Assembly (NCBI RefSeq): GCF_020382885.2
Contig: NC_058513.1
Coordinates: 7,721,774-7,785,773 of the forward strand
Source of the DNA: Scatophagus argus
Lineage: Eukaryota > Chordata > Actinopteri > Scatophagidae
Direction: 5' to 3'
DNA: 64,000 bases
Positions 46,122 to 60,800 of this stretch are shown here, piece after piece (within the stretch, counting starts at the first letter, position 1; every line of letters starts with the position of its first letter). The notes under the pieces are model-generated. The model worked only from the letters and a program-made list of their open reading frames with translations. It was not told the origin of the DNA and searched no databases. A program made the position numbers and the translations under genes.

Positions 46122-49100
46122 ATGGTGGTGAGTTTCTCCTCATTCCTCCTGTCTGGGATGCTGATCTGTGGTCTGCTTCTGCACATGGTGTCCCAACATG
46201 GAGCCAATGTTGATCAGTCCAGTCAGAAGCCCAATTTCATTGTCATACTGGCAGATGATATAGGCTGGGGTGACCTGGATGCTAATCAGCCTGATGAGAA
46301 GGCAAACAACACACCTTACCTGAACCTGATGGCTGAGCAAGGACTAAGGTGATTTCAACTGATTTGTTATCATCCAAATCTGATGTAAATTCTATAACCT
46401 CTTCAGTATCGTCTTCAGGGCTTTTACTTTTAAGTGGAAACATGAAGGTAAAGAAAGGTTTGGAATTATGATTATGGTTCATTGTATTTCTGTTCGTGAC
46501 ATGTTGGATTGAGACTGCATGTGAAAGGTTAAATACTGTCACCTGAGTATGACTGTCAGAATATTGTCCCTGCTTTCTTCCTCTGTGATATTCACTTCCA
46601 ATTGTCCCGTTGTAACGTGTCATTTCTCCTTAAAAATATTTTTTTCCAGATTGACCGACTTCCACTCTCCTGCCTCCACCTGTTCTCCTTCCCGTGCTGC
46701 CATCCTGACAGGCCGCTACGGACTGAGAAACGGGGTGACACATAATTTTGCTGTGGGCTCAGTGGCCGGTCTGCCTCTGTCCGAAGTCACCTTGTCTCAG
46801 CTACTACAGAGTGCGGGTTATTACACCGCCATGATCGGGAAGTGGCATCTCGGCCACAATGGACCATATGGTCCAACTAACAGAGGTGAGTGGAAGTTTG
46901 ACATTTATCCTCTCAAACTCCTAGGGACCCTAAACCCTATCAGGAAAGTTATTCACTGCAGATGCAAACTATAGTAATTTGATTCATAGAAGAGCAAGAT
47001 GTCAGTCAGAACAGAAAGAATATTTCTTATATATGCTGAAAAATCCAAAATATGAAGCTCCTCAAAGGTTATAGTCCAACCTTGAGGATCTCTAAAATAG
47101 CAGAAGTTTAACAGTTGAAACACTTTAAACACGGAAAAATATTTATTATTATTTATATACACCACCTAAAACAATGAGATATTAGTCATCTATTTTATTG
47201 CACAACACTGTATCTTTCCGGTTCAGTGCTGTGGCATCCATCAGTTTTTTCAAGGCCCTTCCAGCCACACGGAGTTCATGCGCCAATCCATTGGCCACGC
47301 TGCAGGGAGCAGAGAACACATGACAAGTTTCTGCAGCTGTGTCTTGGGAAACAACAGACTTGCGCCTAATTTTTTCCTACAGCCGACTTAAGACCTGACC
47401 CCCACTATCACTTGCCCATCAGTCACTTCTTCAGCCCCTTGTAGGCGGAGTTCTTCGTGATAAATGGACATGTCATCTGTTGTGCTTATACAAAAACATA
47501 AAAACTGGTTTATAAGCTTTAGTACCTGTAAACTAGGGACCGAGGGGTCTTCTATAGTAAAATGATTTTGAACCAGACCAAAAGGAAACACCAAATTAAG
47601 AACGAGGTGTGTCCCTTTATGAGAAGAGTCACTGAACCAAGCTAAAATACATTTGGAACATTTGTAATCTCCTGTATTGCACTGTGCTTTCTTTCACTGG
47701 ATGTTAACCTTATTGACCATCTCCAGAAAATATGCCCAGAGGAAAGGCTGAACTGTAGCTACATCCAAAAAAAATAGTTAGTGTACCATCCATACGTTAT
47801 TATTTCACCATATCCAAGATCAAGAAGAAGATTTCATGCTCAGTTATTTACTTACATTGATAGAACAAGTCATTGCTTGTGAGGTATTTTTCTTCATGTT
47901 CGTGTATGTGTGACTGTATATACATAATGCTTTTTGTTTGCCGGGCATGGTACCAACATGTCATTACACTTGCATTTATGAATATTTGCATGTTAATTGT
48001 CTCTTCAACAGGTTTTGACTACTACTTAGGTATCCCTTACAGTAATGACATGGGCTGCACTGATGTACCTGGGTACAATTTGCCACAGTGCCTTCCCTGT
48101 GACTCATCTGGACCTCAGGTGATCAGGTATGGCTCTTTGCTGCTACTTTAATGACTATGACACCCTCAGGCTATAATAGCAGTTGTTTCTACAGGTACAA
48201 GGCACCACAGAAACTGTAGGCATTTCTTAAGTAATATAAGACTGAGTGGATGATGTCATTATCAGAGGATTTGTTCCACTTGGAACATTATATTTTAGTC
48301 AATCTACAGAGAGAAGCTTTAAGAGATTTTGACTTTACAAAATCATACAGATACGGAAAGTATTGTAAAAATTTTCAGTTTGTTATCTAAGTAAAGCCAG
48401 GAATGATGAGTGCATCTGTCATCCAAGAAATACAAAATCCAGAGTCCTGAATCCCGAGGTGTTGGTGTGTCGGGTGAACATAGTGTTGTGTGGGGAAGTT
48501 GGAGATCCAGGGAAGAAGAACCAAAACACTATGAAAGGGAAACAGAGCAGAACACAAGTAATTATGGAGAGAGTATTGACAGGCCCTGACACCACACCTT
48601 CCTAATTAATTCCTAACTGTAACTACCTGACAGCCTTATTCACGTATGCCATTTATTATGTTCTTATGCTCTGCTCTCATCAGATTGAAGAGGAGTGTAC
48701 ATGGGGGCTGTTATTCCAAAGTGGGCCTTCCTCTGATTGAAAACAGAAGTATTGTGGAGCAGCCGCTTGACCTGTGGACACTAACAGAACAATACAAATC
48801 CGCTGCAATCAGGATTATACAGAATGCAAGGTACAATACAGTTGCGAAAACGAAGAAAGTACAGTAGAAATTTATATTAGGCTGTTGATATGTATGATAC
48901 ACAACAAGTATGGGACAAACCATTTATACAACACAGATTAGAAGTCACTTACTCTTGCTCATATTTCCCCCTCCACAGACTACTAAGTAATATGGATGTG
49001 TGTGTGTTCAGAAATTAATCAGAGGTACAGAACTGAAGAAGGTTGAGGCTATAATGCCTGCATACGTAAATACTGTAAATCACAATGTTGCACCGATTCA

Positions 49101-49622
49101 GTTTATTCATATTAGATTAAAAGGAGCATGCTAGATACAGTTGTTGTCACATTGACAGAACCATGGGACATAAAAAGCTGAATGCTGTGTTAAATGTTGA
49201 CAGGTTGCTGGAGTGCAAACATGAATGTGAATGAATAGTCGCTCAGCGTTTGAGTTGAGCTTTGACTGAGTCTCATGTTGTGCAACCTGCCTGTGTGTCT
49301 GAGCTACATATGTTCTGGTTTCATTCCATTCCATTACATGAGAACAAGCTTTTTTTTTTTTTTTTTTTTTTTCAAGCCAAGTCAGTTTTATTGATGTAGT
49401 GCCGAATTATTACAGGCAGTATCTCAGGACACTTCGGTGTACAAAGCAAAGTTTTGACCACCATTCTGTTTATTGTTATGTCACACAAAGGCAGTGGTAG
49501 GACTCTGAAATTTTATGTTTTATTTATGTGTGTTGACACCAAAAATGCAAGATGGATCCAGTAAAGCATGAAGCTTTGGAAAAGGAGTAACCTGTCCTAA
49601 CCCAGTAGTAGTAGTCTGGATT

Positions 49623-49654
<32 letters not shown>

Positions 49655-52600
49655 TGAAGGGACGGGGGGAGGGTAAACCCTGCTGTTTGCAGCTGTCTGT
49701 GAAAGGCAACAGGTCTTCATGCTATAGCACAGGGTCATGTGAATCATTGCAGCGGCTGTTGGCCATGTGCTGTCAAGACCAAACAGCATGCAGACTTCTT
49801 TTCAGTCAAGTCAATTAAAGTGATGAATAGTGTGCTCCTGGTTTGTTCGAAAGTTGGAAAGCCCACATTCCTGCAAAAGGGAAGTGTCAACATGGACTCT
49901 AAAGTAGGAAACATGTTCCACTGTGGACATTCATAGCCAATGAATGCCACGCATTGATTCCAGACAGATTATCTCCAAACATGTATTTGAGTTCATTTTT
50001 TTAAAAACACTGTATAACTTAAAATAAAACACTTCTTGACAAACTACATGTCTTTTTTTAAATTACAGCTCAAGTATGCACTGCATTCTGTCCTAAGATT
50101 ATTTAGTACTTTAAAATCAGCATATTAATAGAGAGATTGGTAAACAGGCTGTTAAATTTTCTGCTCCACGTAAGTGGAACAATTAAGAGATTTTGTGAGG
50201 TTAGACAGGCTGATCCCATTTGCTCGGTTTAAGTCTCTGTTGGCTGGCTTGGAGTGTTGCTTATGTGTGTATTTTTGCCTTGTTTTATTGTCCCGTGCAC
50301 ACAGGGCAGCCATGAAAAGGAGAGGGAACTATTCTCACCAGGGTGCTCTATGTAAATAAAGGTTGAATGGAAAAGAAGATCCATCAAAATAATTCAAATA
50401 GTATTCAAAACTAAAAATTCCAAATATCATGTTAGCGGTGCCAGTATTATACACTAGCAAGTCACTGAGCAGAAGCAAACAGTTGAGATACAGTTATTGC
50501 TTTGTTCAAATCAGTGTCAGACATTCATGTCTCTTACCTCATTTTTCCAGGCTGTGAGCACAAGTTGACATGGAAACCAGGATGCGACTGGATACTAGAG
50601 CCCATTCTTTGGTTTAGACGTAAATCTGTGTCTTTGGTTTAGACAATCTGTTTGTGTACAGAAATTAATCCAAAGAGACATTTCTCAATATAAGTTGTCT
50701 TAATTGTCTGTGCAGGGAGCGAGGACAGCCCTATTTCCTCTACATAGCGCTGGCTCACATGCACGTTCCCCTGGCCCCTCCGCTCCCTCCAGATGCTTCT
50801 GCCGCTGCCCGTCTCCCAGATGATGGCAAAGTGTACAGCGCCAGTCTGCGAGAGATGGACAGCCTGGTGGGGGCGATAAAGAGTTTTTCTGATGAGACAG
50901 ACAAACATAATACTCTGATCTGGTTCACAGGTTAGTCAGCTGGGTGGGTTCCGTCTTTTCTTCCATACTACCAGTGTATACTGAAAAACTCTAATCTTGC
51001 ATTGTTTGTGTGTCCCCTGTTTAGGCGACAACGGCCCTTGGGAACAGAAGTGCCAGTACACAGGAAGTGTTGGACCATTTGTGGGAAAGTGGCAGGTCAG
51101 CAGAGGTATAAAAAAATAAATAAATAAATTGTCAGAAAAATTAGAAACTTATTTCGTGCATGCCTTATGAAGATGGTTGGTGTGTATGTGTGTGTGTGTG
51201 GCTGTACATTTTATTGTTGAGGTCATGTTTTGCCTGTGTGTCAGGTGGAGGCTCAGCTAAGAAGACCACCTGGGAGGGAGGTCACAGGGTACCAACAGTG
51301 GCCTATTGGCCTGGGAGGGTCCCTACAAACACCACCAGCTCTGCCCTGCTCAGGTTCTCACATTTTACCAACAAGCAGGGACTACTTTAAATGCTTCAAC
51401 TGCTAGTGTTCACTTTACAGATCCTATTTAAAATGATGGATCTAACCCTGTGCGCTGAGGCATACTACTAGGTCACACAGGCTGGAGGATACATTCAAAA
51501 GCATTTTTACCCATTTTAGCAAATGGATTGATTGGTTGGTCCTTCATGTTGGTCCAGACTGAAATATCACTACTCAATTCTTTGCTTTTATGGAAAAATC
51601 TGTGGAATGGATTACTATGAAATATGGCTTACATATTTAGCATCAATGTTGAATTTTGCTAACAAGAGAGATGGCGACCCTCCTCAAATCGCCATAAGAG
51701 TTTTAGCATGCTGACATTAACATGTAGCTCTGTGCACACACTGAACTGTCAGCACAGCTGTACACCATGCTATCACAGTTTTGTTTGCACAGAAATAAGT
51801 GTTACCAAATGGCATTTTTCTCTCCTTTCATCTCTGTCTTTTTCCTCAGTTTTATCAAACACCCACTTCTAGGTGTCCCTTAAGGGGGCAAAAATGAATT
51901 CAGTAATATCAAATCAAATCCAACGGAAGGTGCAAAACAGACCTCTCTTCTCTTTATGCCCTCTTGCAGTGGTATGGACATCTTCCCAACCCTTCTGTCC
52001 CTGGCAAATGTAACTCCCCCCTTAGACAGACGTTACGATGGCATTGATGCCACAGATGTCCTCTTGCATGGTGGACAGAGTGGTCATGAGGTATTAATTA
52101 ATGGGTCTCGTCAATCTTACTTTGATTTACATAATCATCTTTCCCTGTATTGTCAATGGAAGGGTTCTGCACTGGGATCTTAATGCAGACATTAGTTCTT
52201 CCCTGCTTTCTTCTAGTTTCTCTTCCATCCCAACAGCGGTGCTGCAGGGGAGTTTGGTGACCTGCAGACAGTTCGAACAGGGAAACACAAAGCTTTCTAC
52301 ATCACAGGTACGGGCCATGTGCAGGTCACATGTGCCCACAGTGGAAAAACCAGTCACAACACATACAGTTACACAGTATTTGTCAGCAAAATAGGTAACT
52401 TTCTCTAACAGTGAGGGTAGTGATAACATCACTGGTGTGAGCATAACTCAGAAGTCTACATGACAGCAGTTTTGTTGTCATATTCTAAACCTTAACATTA
52501 GGTTTAGCTAATAACAGGTAAATTAATTTAGTCTATTTTCACATTTGTTTTATGCTTTTTTCGTATAACCCAATACATCTTCATTAAGCACAGTTTAATG

Positions 52601-53006
52601 GGATAACAGCTCACAACAAGTAGACATAAAGTTAATGTAATATTACATATTTTGAGTTGAGTTGTATTTGATTTTGTCCAGAAAAAAGGCTAATAAGAAA
52701 TACACACATCCTTGTTAAATTGCAGGTGCAGCTGAGGCCTGTGGTGGTGCAACCGGAAGGCAGCAGCTCCATGACCCGCCCCTGATATTTGATCTGGAGC
52801 ATGACAAGGGTGAAGAAACACCCCTGGAGGTCAAGGCTCCAGAATACCAGTCGGTAGCGGAGAGGATCGCCCGTAGGAGGGAGGAGCTATTATGGGACAT
52901 TGCCACTGACAAGTCTGTGTCCACGGCAGACTACAGCACAGACGAATTAGCAGTGCCCTGCTGTGATCCTAGACAGGCTGTCTGCCGCTGCCACAAGCTG
53001 GGCTGA
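46122..53006 (+). CDS. arsg: Arylsulfatase G
   Basis: Ten coding exons: 46122-46348, 46650-46885, 48012-48126, 48684-48830, 50716-50930, 51025-51105, 51245-51353, 51970-52090, 52217-52307, 52726-53006, giving 540 residues (human 525). A hydrophobic signal peptide covers about residues 4-24. The metal-binding pair is Asp45-Asp46 in [10 protein letters not shown]. The formylglycine motif is [12 protein letters not shown] with Cys87, followed by GKWHLGH and FTGDNGPW, all sulfatase active-site segments. The C-terminus ends [15 protein letters not shown], like the Cys-rich end of the family. In mammals ARSG is the lysosomal glucosamine-3-O-sulfatase of heparan sulfate breakdown. No break or missing key residue was found. 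Confidence 0.96.
49351..49485 (-). mobile_element. Fish SINE-like 3' end with poly(A) tail in arsg intron 4
   Basis: A run of about 22 T residues is followed by caagccaagtcagttttatt and a body (ggcagtatctcaggacactt) that I know as a very common noncoding repeat of teleosts. A relative in the other orientation lies at 60290-60394. The limits are approximate. Confidence 0.5.
50270..50385 (+). repeat. Repeat-like 3' end in arsg intron 4
   Basis: The end ...ctctatgtaaataaaggttg resembles the conserved terminal segment of several fish retroposons (aataaaggttgaa). No coding frame is seen. The assignment is tentative. Confidence 0.35.
51400..51780. repeat. Degenerate interspersed repeat in arsg intron 7
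   Basis: Segments such as ggtccagactgaaatatc, ggattactatgaaatatgg and ttagcatgctgacatta match by eye a repeat found very often in percomorph introns. It is diverged and noncoding. Confidence 0.5.
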
Positions 53007-53567
53007 GGGTAGGGAAGTCAGGCTGACAGATGTGGAGTCCACTGTCTCCTTTTCAGTTGTACTCAGCTGTTTGTTTGTAGAACTTGTTGATTGGGAAGTT
53101 CAATGTCCACATGCAGCAGCGGACGTGCAAACAAGCAAGAGAGAGAGAGAGAGAGAGAGCAAAAGAGATGCAGATGGCCGAACTTTGGACAGTTGATATT
53201 GTGAGGTCAATAATTTGACAACAGATTTTATAATATCTATATATAATATCTGTTGTCACAAGTAGACATAAATTTAATGTAATACTTCATGTTTCTGAGT
53301 TGTATTTGATTTTGCAGTTTAATTCAGCACTGGAAAGTTTTAATGTTTGTGGAACATTTGAGGTTTTGTGGGACAGACTTCTAAAATGTGTAAAACTTGC
53401 TTGCTTTTTTTGTTTTGCTGGATTTAATGCAGGATTTAAATATTAGCATAAATGTCACATAAACCAAAAATCTCCCATGCAGAGACTGAGTTACTTTTCA
53501 GCTTTAATGAGTCTCCGGTACAAATGTCCAGTATTGAACAGCTCAATGCAGCGTAAGAGTATCCTAA

Positions 53568-53583
53568 CAGCGCCATCTTTTGG
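53568..53583 (-). promoter_or_regulatory. CTCF-like motif, minus orientation
   Basis: The complement reads CCAAAAGATGGCGCTG, fitting the CTCF core with two mismatches. Motif evidence only. Confidence 0.35.
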
Positions 53584-54132
53584 CAAATCAAATGGTATTA
53601 CCATGTTACTTATTACAACAGTACTATATATAAATGTTATATATACATTATACACACAGTAAAAATCCTCAATATATATTTTTTACGCACGGTAAGTCTA
53701 TGCGTTTGATATGTAATACTCAAAACATTTTGCAAAAAGAATATTTAATACATCAAAGTAAAAATGACTAATAACTTTCATGTTGACATACTGTATTTTG
53801 CATCATGTAGAAGGAAAGGATGTCACTGAAATTCAAGGACCTGTACCTTTGACCTGGACAGCTCACCGTCAAACATTTCACATTCAGCTACAGACTGCTC
53901 CTCCCGCAGAGCCGACTCTTCCAGATAAACTATCAAGTTACATTTGTGACTCTGCAGGTTTGTCGTCTCATCTGTCGCTACCGTGATTAGTTATGACAGC
54001 TGCATCGGCAAGTCATATAATACTTACTGCATGTATCTAGCGTATGACATGTACAACACGTTTTCCTTCTTGAGTGAACTGCTGCTCCTCATTTAGAAGT
54101 AATGCCCACTGATATGCTCCCCACATTTCTGA

Positions 54133-54320
54133 GGCCTGATTGACAAAAATGCCCTTATGATAGATTTTCAACTGCTAATTCCTTAGATATGTGAAAGAAA
54201 ACCACACATGACTCTAATTTTATCACGTCATTGTCTGATTGCACTTATTTAGAAGCTGCTAAGATTACCTGTCAGGTGACATCTTATCATCCCTCACTGA
54301 GCATTTTTGTGAATCAGGCC
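54133..54320. mobile_element. MITE with 20-bp near-perfect terminal inverted repeats
   Basis: The left end is GGCCTGATTGACAAAAATGC and the complement of the right end is GGCCTGATTCACAAAAATGC, identical at 19 of 20 positions. The 188-bp interior has no coding frame. The target duplication is not clear. Confidence 0.75.
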
Positions 54321-54835
54321 CGGCTGCAGGTCATCCCTGTCTATTGTCTCCTGTACTACCTTGTTAAATTCATACTCTGCTGAACCAATGACATGCACAT
54401 TTGATTGCTACCACGATAATATTGTGCAACAATAATGTCACTGTGCTGTCAGGGTTTCTTGCTGTGGACAGTCAGTATTTTAAAAAAAAAAAAAAAAAAA
54501 GATTTAACACTGTTTGTTAATATGGGAGTTTACAGTGGAATACTCAGACAGTCTTTGAATCTGTCTAAAAGAGTTTAAGATCTGTGTCTGTGTTTTTTTT
54601 AAGGATGAGTGGACTTTCCACTATTTTTGTTTCCTTACAAAAAGTGAGAGGGACGAGCTATACAGAAACACCAGGACATAATGTTCTTGAAAGATTTGAC
54701 CCTAGGCCGGCAGGGGTACATGTGGAAAGGTATAGGTGCCACAATATCCCAAACACAGGAATATTTTTGTCTACGTTCCCTGCTTCAAACAAGGGAGTCT
54801 GGTTGCTATGCAGGGTTTGTGGGGGAGGGTGTTGG

Positions 54836-57800
54836 TCAGTTAGTCTGGTTGCCGACTGGAGGGAACTCAGTCTCATCATCCAGACAGACGGGGCCCTCTG
54901 CGAACTCATGCTCTGGGATGACCTCGCCTTTCTGGGCTCCACCATCCTCAGAGTAACCTGGGACAAGAAGGGAGGGGGGAAAACTGAACTTACAGGCCCC
55001 AAGCACGTGCATAAGTGGTTTTAATTTGAAAGTAATACCAATAACCTTTGTTTATTTATCCATTAAACTGTATTATATAACATGTAAAACTTGGACTGTT
55101 TCTGGCTAATGTCCAGTCACTGGAAAATGAAGTGGCCAAAATGGGACTCAGGGTCTGACTAAGCAACTGAAAATCAGACTGTTGTGTCCACATCTTTACA
55201 GAGACCTGAATGGACAGAATTATCTCCTGGGTGTTTATGTGTATATGTAAATAAATAACTGTATATATAGCTATTGCTGTTTTTTGAATCCTGAATTTGA
55301 AAAATAGTACTTAGAGTAGAACTATGTCAACAATGCCTTAAGAGCAATTAGGATTTCAGTTTGACATGTTTCTGATATTGTTTGCACCAAGTTTAAGCAA
55401 ATGGACTCCATGTTTAAAACAGGTCTCAGGAGTTGCGTAACAGTTGAAGCCAAACTCAGATCATCACAGCAGGTGCAGGTTCACAGCGGAGTTTAAGGAG
55501 TTACTGTTGTGTAATCGGTTTAGAAGGCCTGTGCTGAATCTTGGAAAGCTTTTCATCAGTTTATGATCAGAAATACTGTACCCATGAGAGTTGTGGAGGA
55601 AGGTGGGGTTGAAGGAAGAGCCACAGTAGCAGCATAGGATTGGCTGGCTGGTTGGGGAGCGACATCATCTGGTGTGTCGTCTTCACTCTGTTCCACCTGC
55701 TCCTCGCTGGAGTCAAACAGCCTACAGGAAAGTGACAGACAATGATTCAATAACTTCAAAACACGCAACTCACTGTGACAGAGCAAGCATGAAGCAGTGT
55801 TACGTTTTAAAGCTGCAACCTGCAAGATTTTAATGTAAAAACACAGTAACTGACAAAGTGGGTTACAACTGAGAAAAGTGTAAAATATTAACAAAGTGTA
55901 AACAATTACTCTAAAGTCAGGTGCATGACACCCACCGCTCAGTGACACCGTGAGTGTGAATTCAGTACTTTTAGTATTTTAACTGAAAAACTGTATAATA
56001 ACATTAAGCCAGGCAGGTAAACAGCCCTGTGCTGTGAACAGTTTACTTAAAATGTTCAGCATGTCCAGCATTTTCATTTCCATTTCAGCTCAATGAATTT
56101 GCCGTAGTGCCAATATTGTTCCAAATCCATTCCCTCCTAGCTCACTAGAAATGTTTTGGAATTCAAACATAACAAAAATGATTGTATCTTATATAAGTTA
56201 TAGCATATAACCCACTAAGACACACACACACCTGTGTTTCTGGACCAGGACACACTCGCCTCCATCCTGTGGATCCACATTATAAATGTAGAGAAACCCG
56301 TCTGAGGATGCCACCAGCAGGCGAGGGAGCTTCTGAATCCTGACAAAAAGAAAACACACACACAATGTGAAGGAAACTACACATAAATACACCTCTCACC
56401 ATGAATACACAACCCACTCCCGTCTCTCGCTCTTTGCCTTACGTGGCCAGGGCACAGATGTTCTTCAGACCAAACATGTTGAGTCGCACCGTGGCGAAGG
56501 CTCTGTCCTGATGCATCATGTCGGATACCTGGGTAGGCAAGTAAGTGCTGGCTGCAGTGAACATTTTGCCCACATACGCTGACCATGTAGGAGACTCCTC
56601 CTCTTGACTGGTAGGAAACAACACGGTGACATATTTTAACATTAATAAATAATTTCTGCAGGCATCTGGATTTTTTCTACAAAACTCAATGTCACACAGT
56701 CAGTCACTTAGTTGATTTTCATATTACTGGATTGCTTTACATTATATACACAGTAGAGGGTGCTGGTTATTCCATACATTGTCCTTCTCTCAACCATGCA
56801 AGGTTCATAAAAGGACAATGGCTAATACAGAAAAGTCAAAAAAGCAAAAATGAATGTCACTGTTCAAAGCTTGACTTGATTTTAAGATTAGAATTTAGTT
56901 GGCATTTAGTTGTGATGGTTAAGGTTTGGGGTTAGGAGCTGGAGCATGCATCATGTCAATAATTGTCCTCACAACTAAAGACTCGCAAGTGTGTGTTTAC
57001 CTGGGGCTGTGCTGCTCCAGTTTAAAGATATGGACCGTCTCAGTGTTGCTGGAGGCACACAGGAACTGGGCATCTGCACTAAAGGACAATGAACTGATAC
57101 TAACGTATCTGACACACACACACACACACACACACAGAAAGGACAAAACAGTCAAGATTACGTGTACATTTTCAATTAAAACAAAAATACCGTGTACAAA
57201 AAAACATGGCACAGTTGATACTTTAGAAATAATCAGCCAAATTATTGATTTTTGTCTGTGTTTTTAGTTTAAAGTGTGGCACTCTGAATGCTAGAAAATT
57301 GTGTGTGAAATCAGCCTCTCTAGTGTGTTTGATTCCACTATTCACCTACTTACATTTCTGTCTTAATCAAAGGCATTTGGTCACTGACACTGGAAGCTGC
57401 ACAGTGTATCCAAAACCAACTAACACTGGCTAAAGAAGAGCAACTTTCTTACTCACCTAAACACTACTGAGTAACAGAAGAGTCATTTAAACTGCTCACC
57501 TTCCTGTCATGAGCCTTTTGTTTGGCTTTAACCCCAACCATGAATCATCCTCTCCACTGTTTCTCTTTTTGTTTATACTTTCTGACTGAACTACACAAAA
57601 GTATTAGCACTAACCTCTTCATCCCTCGACGGAATTCAAACAGTTTCTGCCCTTCAGGAACACTGAAGACTCTGATAACTGTGCCCTGCAGAGGAGAAGG
57701 TGGTCAGACAGATGTTGATGGTTAATACCAAAGAAGGAGGGATTTAAAAAAAAAACAACAAAAAACAATCAAGTCTTCACCTTCTCTGAAGCGCTGGCCA

Positions 57801-60800
57801 GTTTGGTACCAGAGGAGTTGAAGGTGAGGGCTGCCAGGGGACTGTCATGGGCTTGGATGAGCGTCAGAGAGCTCTAAAGGGGCAAACAAGTGCTTTCTAA
57901 TGACATCAGCACCAACACTGGGCTGCTTGTCCCCATGGAGCTTTTCAAGAGACATGACAACAGCTGCATTTTTTCCTTTATTGTTATGTTCAGAGTTTAG
58001 TACAGCCTCACCAGGTTGTTGGCATCGTAGACGGTGATCTCTCCGATGGTGGTGCTGCCAGGGTACGCCAGGTAGGAGTTACTGTGGTTGACAGAAAGAG
58101 CGCAGAGACCTACAAGAGAGTACAGAGTATAATTTAGGCAGTCTACCATCATTTTTGTTTCTTTAAGGACCAATTTTTGCCCATTGCTTTTCACTGGAGC
58201 TACACAGCATTATCTGTCTAAGTTCTTTATTTGTTTAGTACAGTCCTGCTGGGCTGAGAAAAACTGCCAAAATCAAACAAGCAATGCATGTATTTTTTTG
58301 AGTAATTATTGCTCACGAAGTAATGTAACATGTGAGTAAAAAGAAGACAATGGAAATGATATGGAAAAATGCACTATTTGCAATGCAATGTTTTGCAAAT
58401 TCATGAGTACTTTTGCATTTGAAGCATCCAGTTATACTGAGAAACTACATCGGTACTGTGCACCCTGACAAGAAGCCTTCAAGCAATGCTGTACACATTC
58501 TGAGAGAAGAAACAGCACATTCGTCACTTTTCAGATGGAAAGTTGAATTCATAAGCAATAAAATACACCCTTCCTCAATTCCTTACAGGTGGTGGTTTTG
58601 CTATTATAGCCTTTCTCGTTCTGGTAGGACCAACAGGTTTTGGTGGCTAAATTTAATAAACTTTAAATATTGCTCTACTAAACTGATTTTACTGAGTCAG
58701 TTTGACTTCTTTTTTTTTCTTTTCTTTTTTTTTATATGACTCTTCTCTGCTTGCTCTATTGTTAAAGTACATGTGATCATCCTGTGAATGTCACTTTTGT
58801 TCATAGAGGCCTCTATTCAGTAAAAGTTACATATCATTGCTTTAAAGTAAAGTAATTAGGGTCTATAGGAATTAATGTGTGCTCTTTTTTATACAGTCTA
58901 TATATACTTTAGATATCTGCATAACAGTTTGAGTGTACCTGAAGGGTTGGTGGGTGTGTTGAGCAGAGTCTTGAGTAGTTTCATGTCTTTGATATTGTGG
59001 ATGTAGATTGACTCCTCCAGGCAAACCACCAGCCGCTGTGACAGATCACCAAAAAAAGCAACAACAAAATAGAACGTTTCAAGTCAATTTAAGCAAAGTT
59101 GTTGCTTCTGGTTTGTGTGCACAACTTTGAGGATTACAGATCGGTCAAGATCAATTTTCCATCCTTACCTGTCTGTTGAGCCTGACGGAGAGGATGTTGT
59201 TGGAGTAGCTGTAGTTACAAATCTCTGTTCCTTTCTTGAAATGGTAGACGTTCATTCGCCGTGGCATGGACAGACTGACCACCACCACCAGACTGCTGGA
59301 GAACAGCCGCTCCACAATATACACATCTGTACACTCCACTGGGAAGGACAAGTGATTGGACAAGAATTGCAGACTTGTTTTCAGAAATGCATCAGAAGCT
59401 TTACTGTCAGCTCACACCACCAGTGCATGTACACTGTATTCATTAAGGCAAATACAAAATCCTCTTTGTTGTCAATTTTTGACAATTTCTTTAGTTACAA
59501 ACAGCCTGATGGCTGCTGAGGTCAAACTGACTCTAAACTTTCCCCTTTGTTGTGCTTTTGAGGCTCTGCTGCGTGACAAACATGTTTGAGCTGTTGTATG
59601 ACCAAGGTGAACCTGACCACAGCTCAAATAAAACTGTGTAGACTTCTATCTGTCTGCTCGTATGTCACTTTGGGAGGGGATGCTGGTGTGTCACAGTGTC
59701 TTTCAAGTATTGGAGGGATGACTGGATCTTTCTCAACATTTGTGGCTGTCATGTGACATCACATACTTCCTGCCAACTCAGCAGGGAATAAAGCACAGTG
59801 TTACTCTTATTACCTCCCTCGTGGATGCAGTCCAGTTTGTCCACAGCTGTGACTGAGAAGAGCCGGTAGCCAGTCTTGGTGCCCACTGACAGAGACCTAC
59901 AATAACATCACACACACACACACAGACAACATGTTAGTAGCCTTATCAGATTTTTGTGGTGGCATCCATGTTTTTAGTACGAAGTGCAAGATTCTAAAGT
60001 TATTGACAAGTATTCTGATTTTTTAGTAATCAGATGGATTACGTTGCTAATTAGAAAAATTGTCTTGTAATTTGAATTCAGTAACTGGTAATATTTCAAA
60101 GCAACGAGACCCGACCCTGTCTGCATTTTTGTCATCAACATTAGCATTATGATTCTTTTTGCTAGGCCTGTTTTCTTCTAGGTCACTATGGTGGAGTAGT
60201 GGTCATGTGGCTCAGTTGTCATCTTTGTTCCACATTAGAAATTTTGTCATTTTATTCTGCATATTCTGTATTTTGTTTGTTGTTGTTTTTTCTGTTCATG
60301 CAGCATCTATTGTATATCTGTGGATAAACTCTAAATCCCACTGAGGCATTGTGATTTGTGATTTGGGGCTTTATAAAACAAACTGACTTGACCAGCCACA
60401 TCTACCATTGTTAAAGTTAAAAATACCTAAATAACACTTCAATTCCAATTATAAATGTGATTAAAAAATACCCTGAAACAATTTAACATGAAATCTGTTA
60501 TATTTGCTGTTTGCATACATACACACACACTATCTTTCTCTCTTTCTCTCTCGCTCTCTCTCACACACACACACACACATAAAACAACATAAAACACAGT
60601 TTTTATAAACATTTTTGGTGCATAATCTACTAATCTACTACTGTCGTAGTAAAATAATCCCATAAAATTTTAAAGCTTCTTGTTTGTTTATTTGGTATTA
60701 CTAGAACAGATTAGTGAAAGGATTTGGTTAAAAGGAATATCTTACTCTTGAAAGGCATAGGATTATCCATGTACACACACACAACTGTACAATCACTAGT

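Larger units (their letters stand above)
53007..54835. other. Convergent 3' region between arsg (+) and wipi1 (-)
   Basis: No coding exon is seen. The region contains a GA microsatellite (about 53139-53158), a CTCF-like motif (53568-53583), a MITE (54133-54320) and an A-run at about 54482-54500. No canonical AATAAA was found soon after the arsg stop, so its poly(A) site is not placed. Confidence 0.6.
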
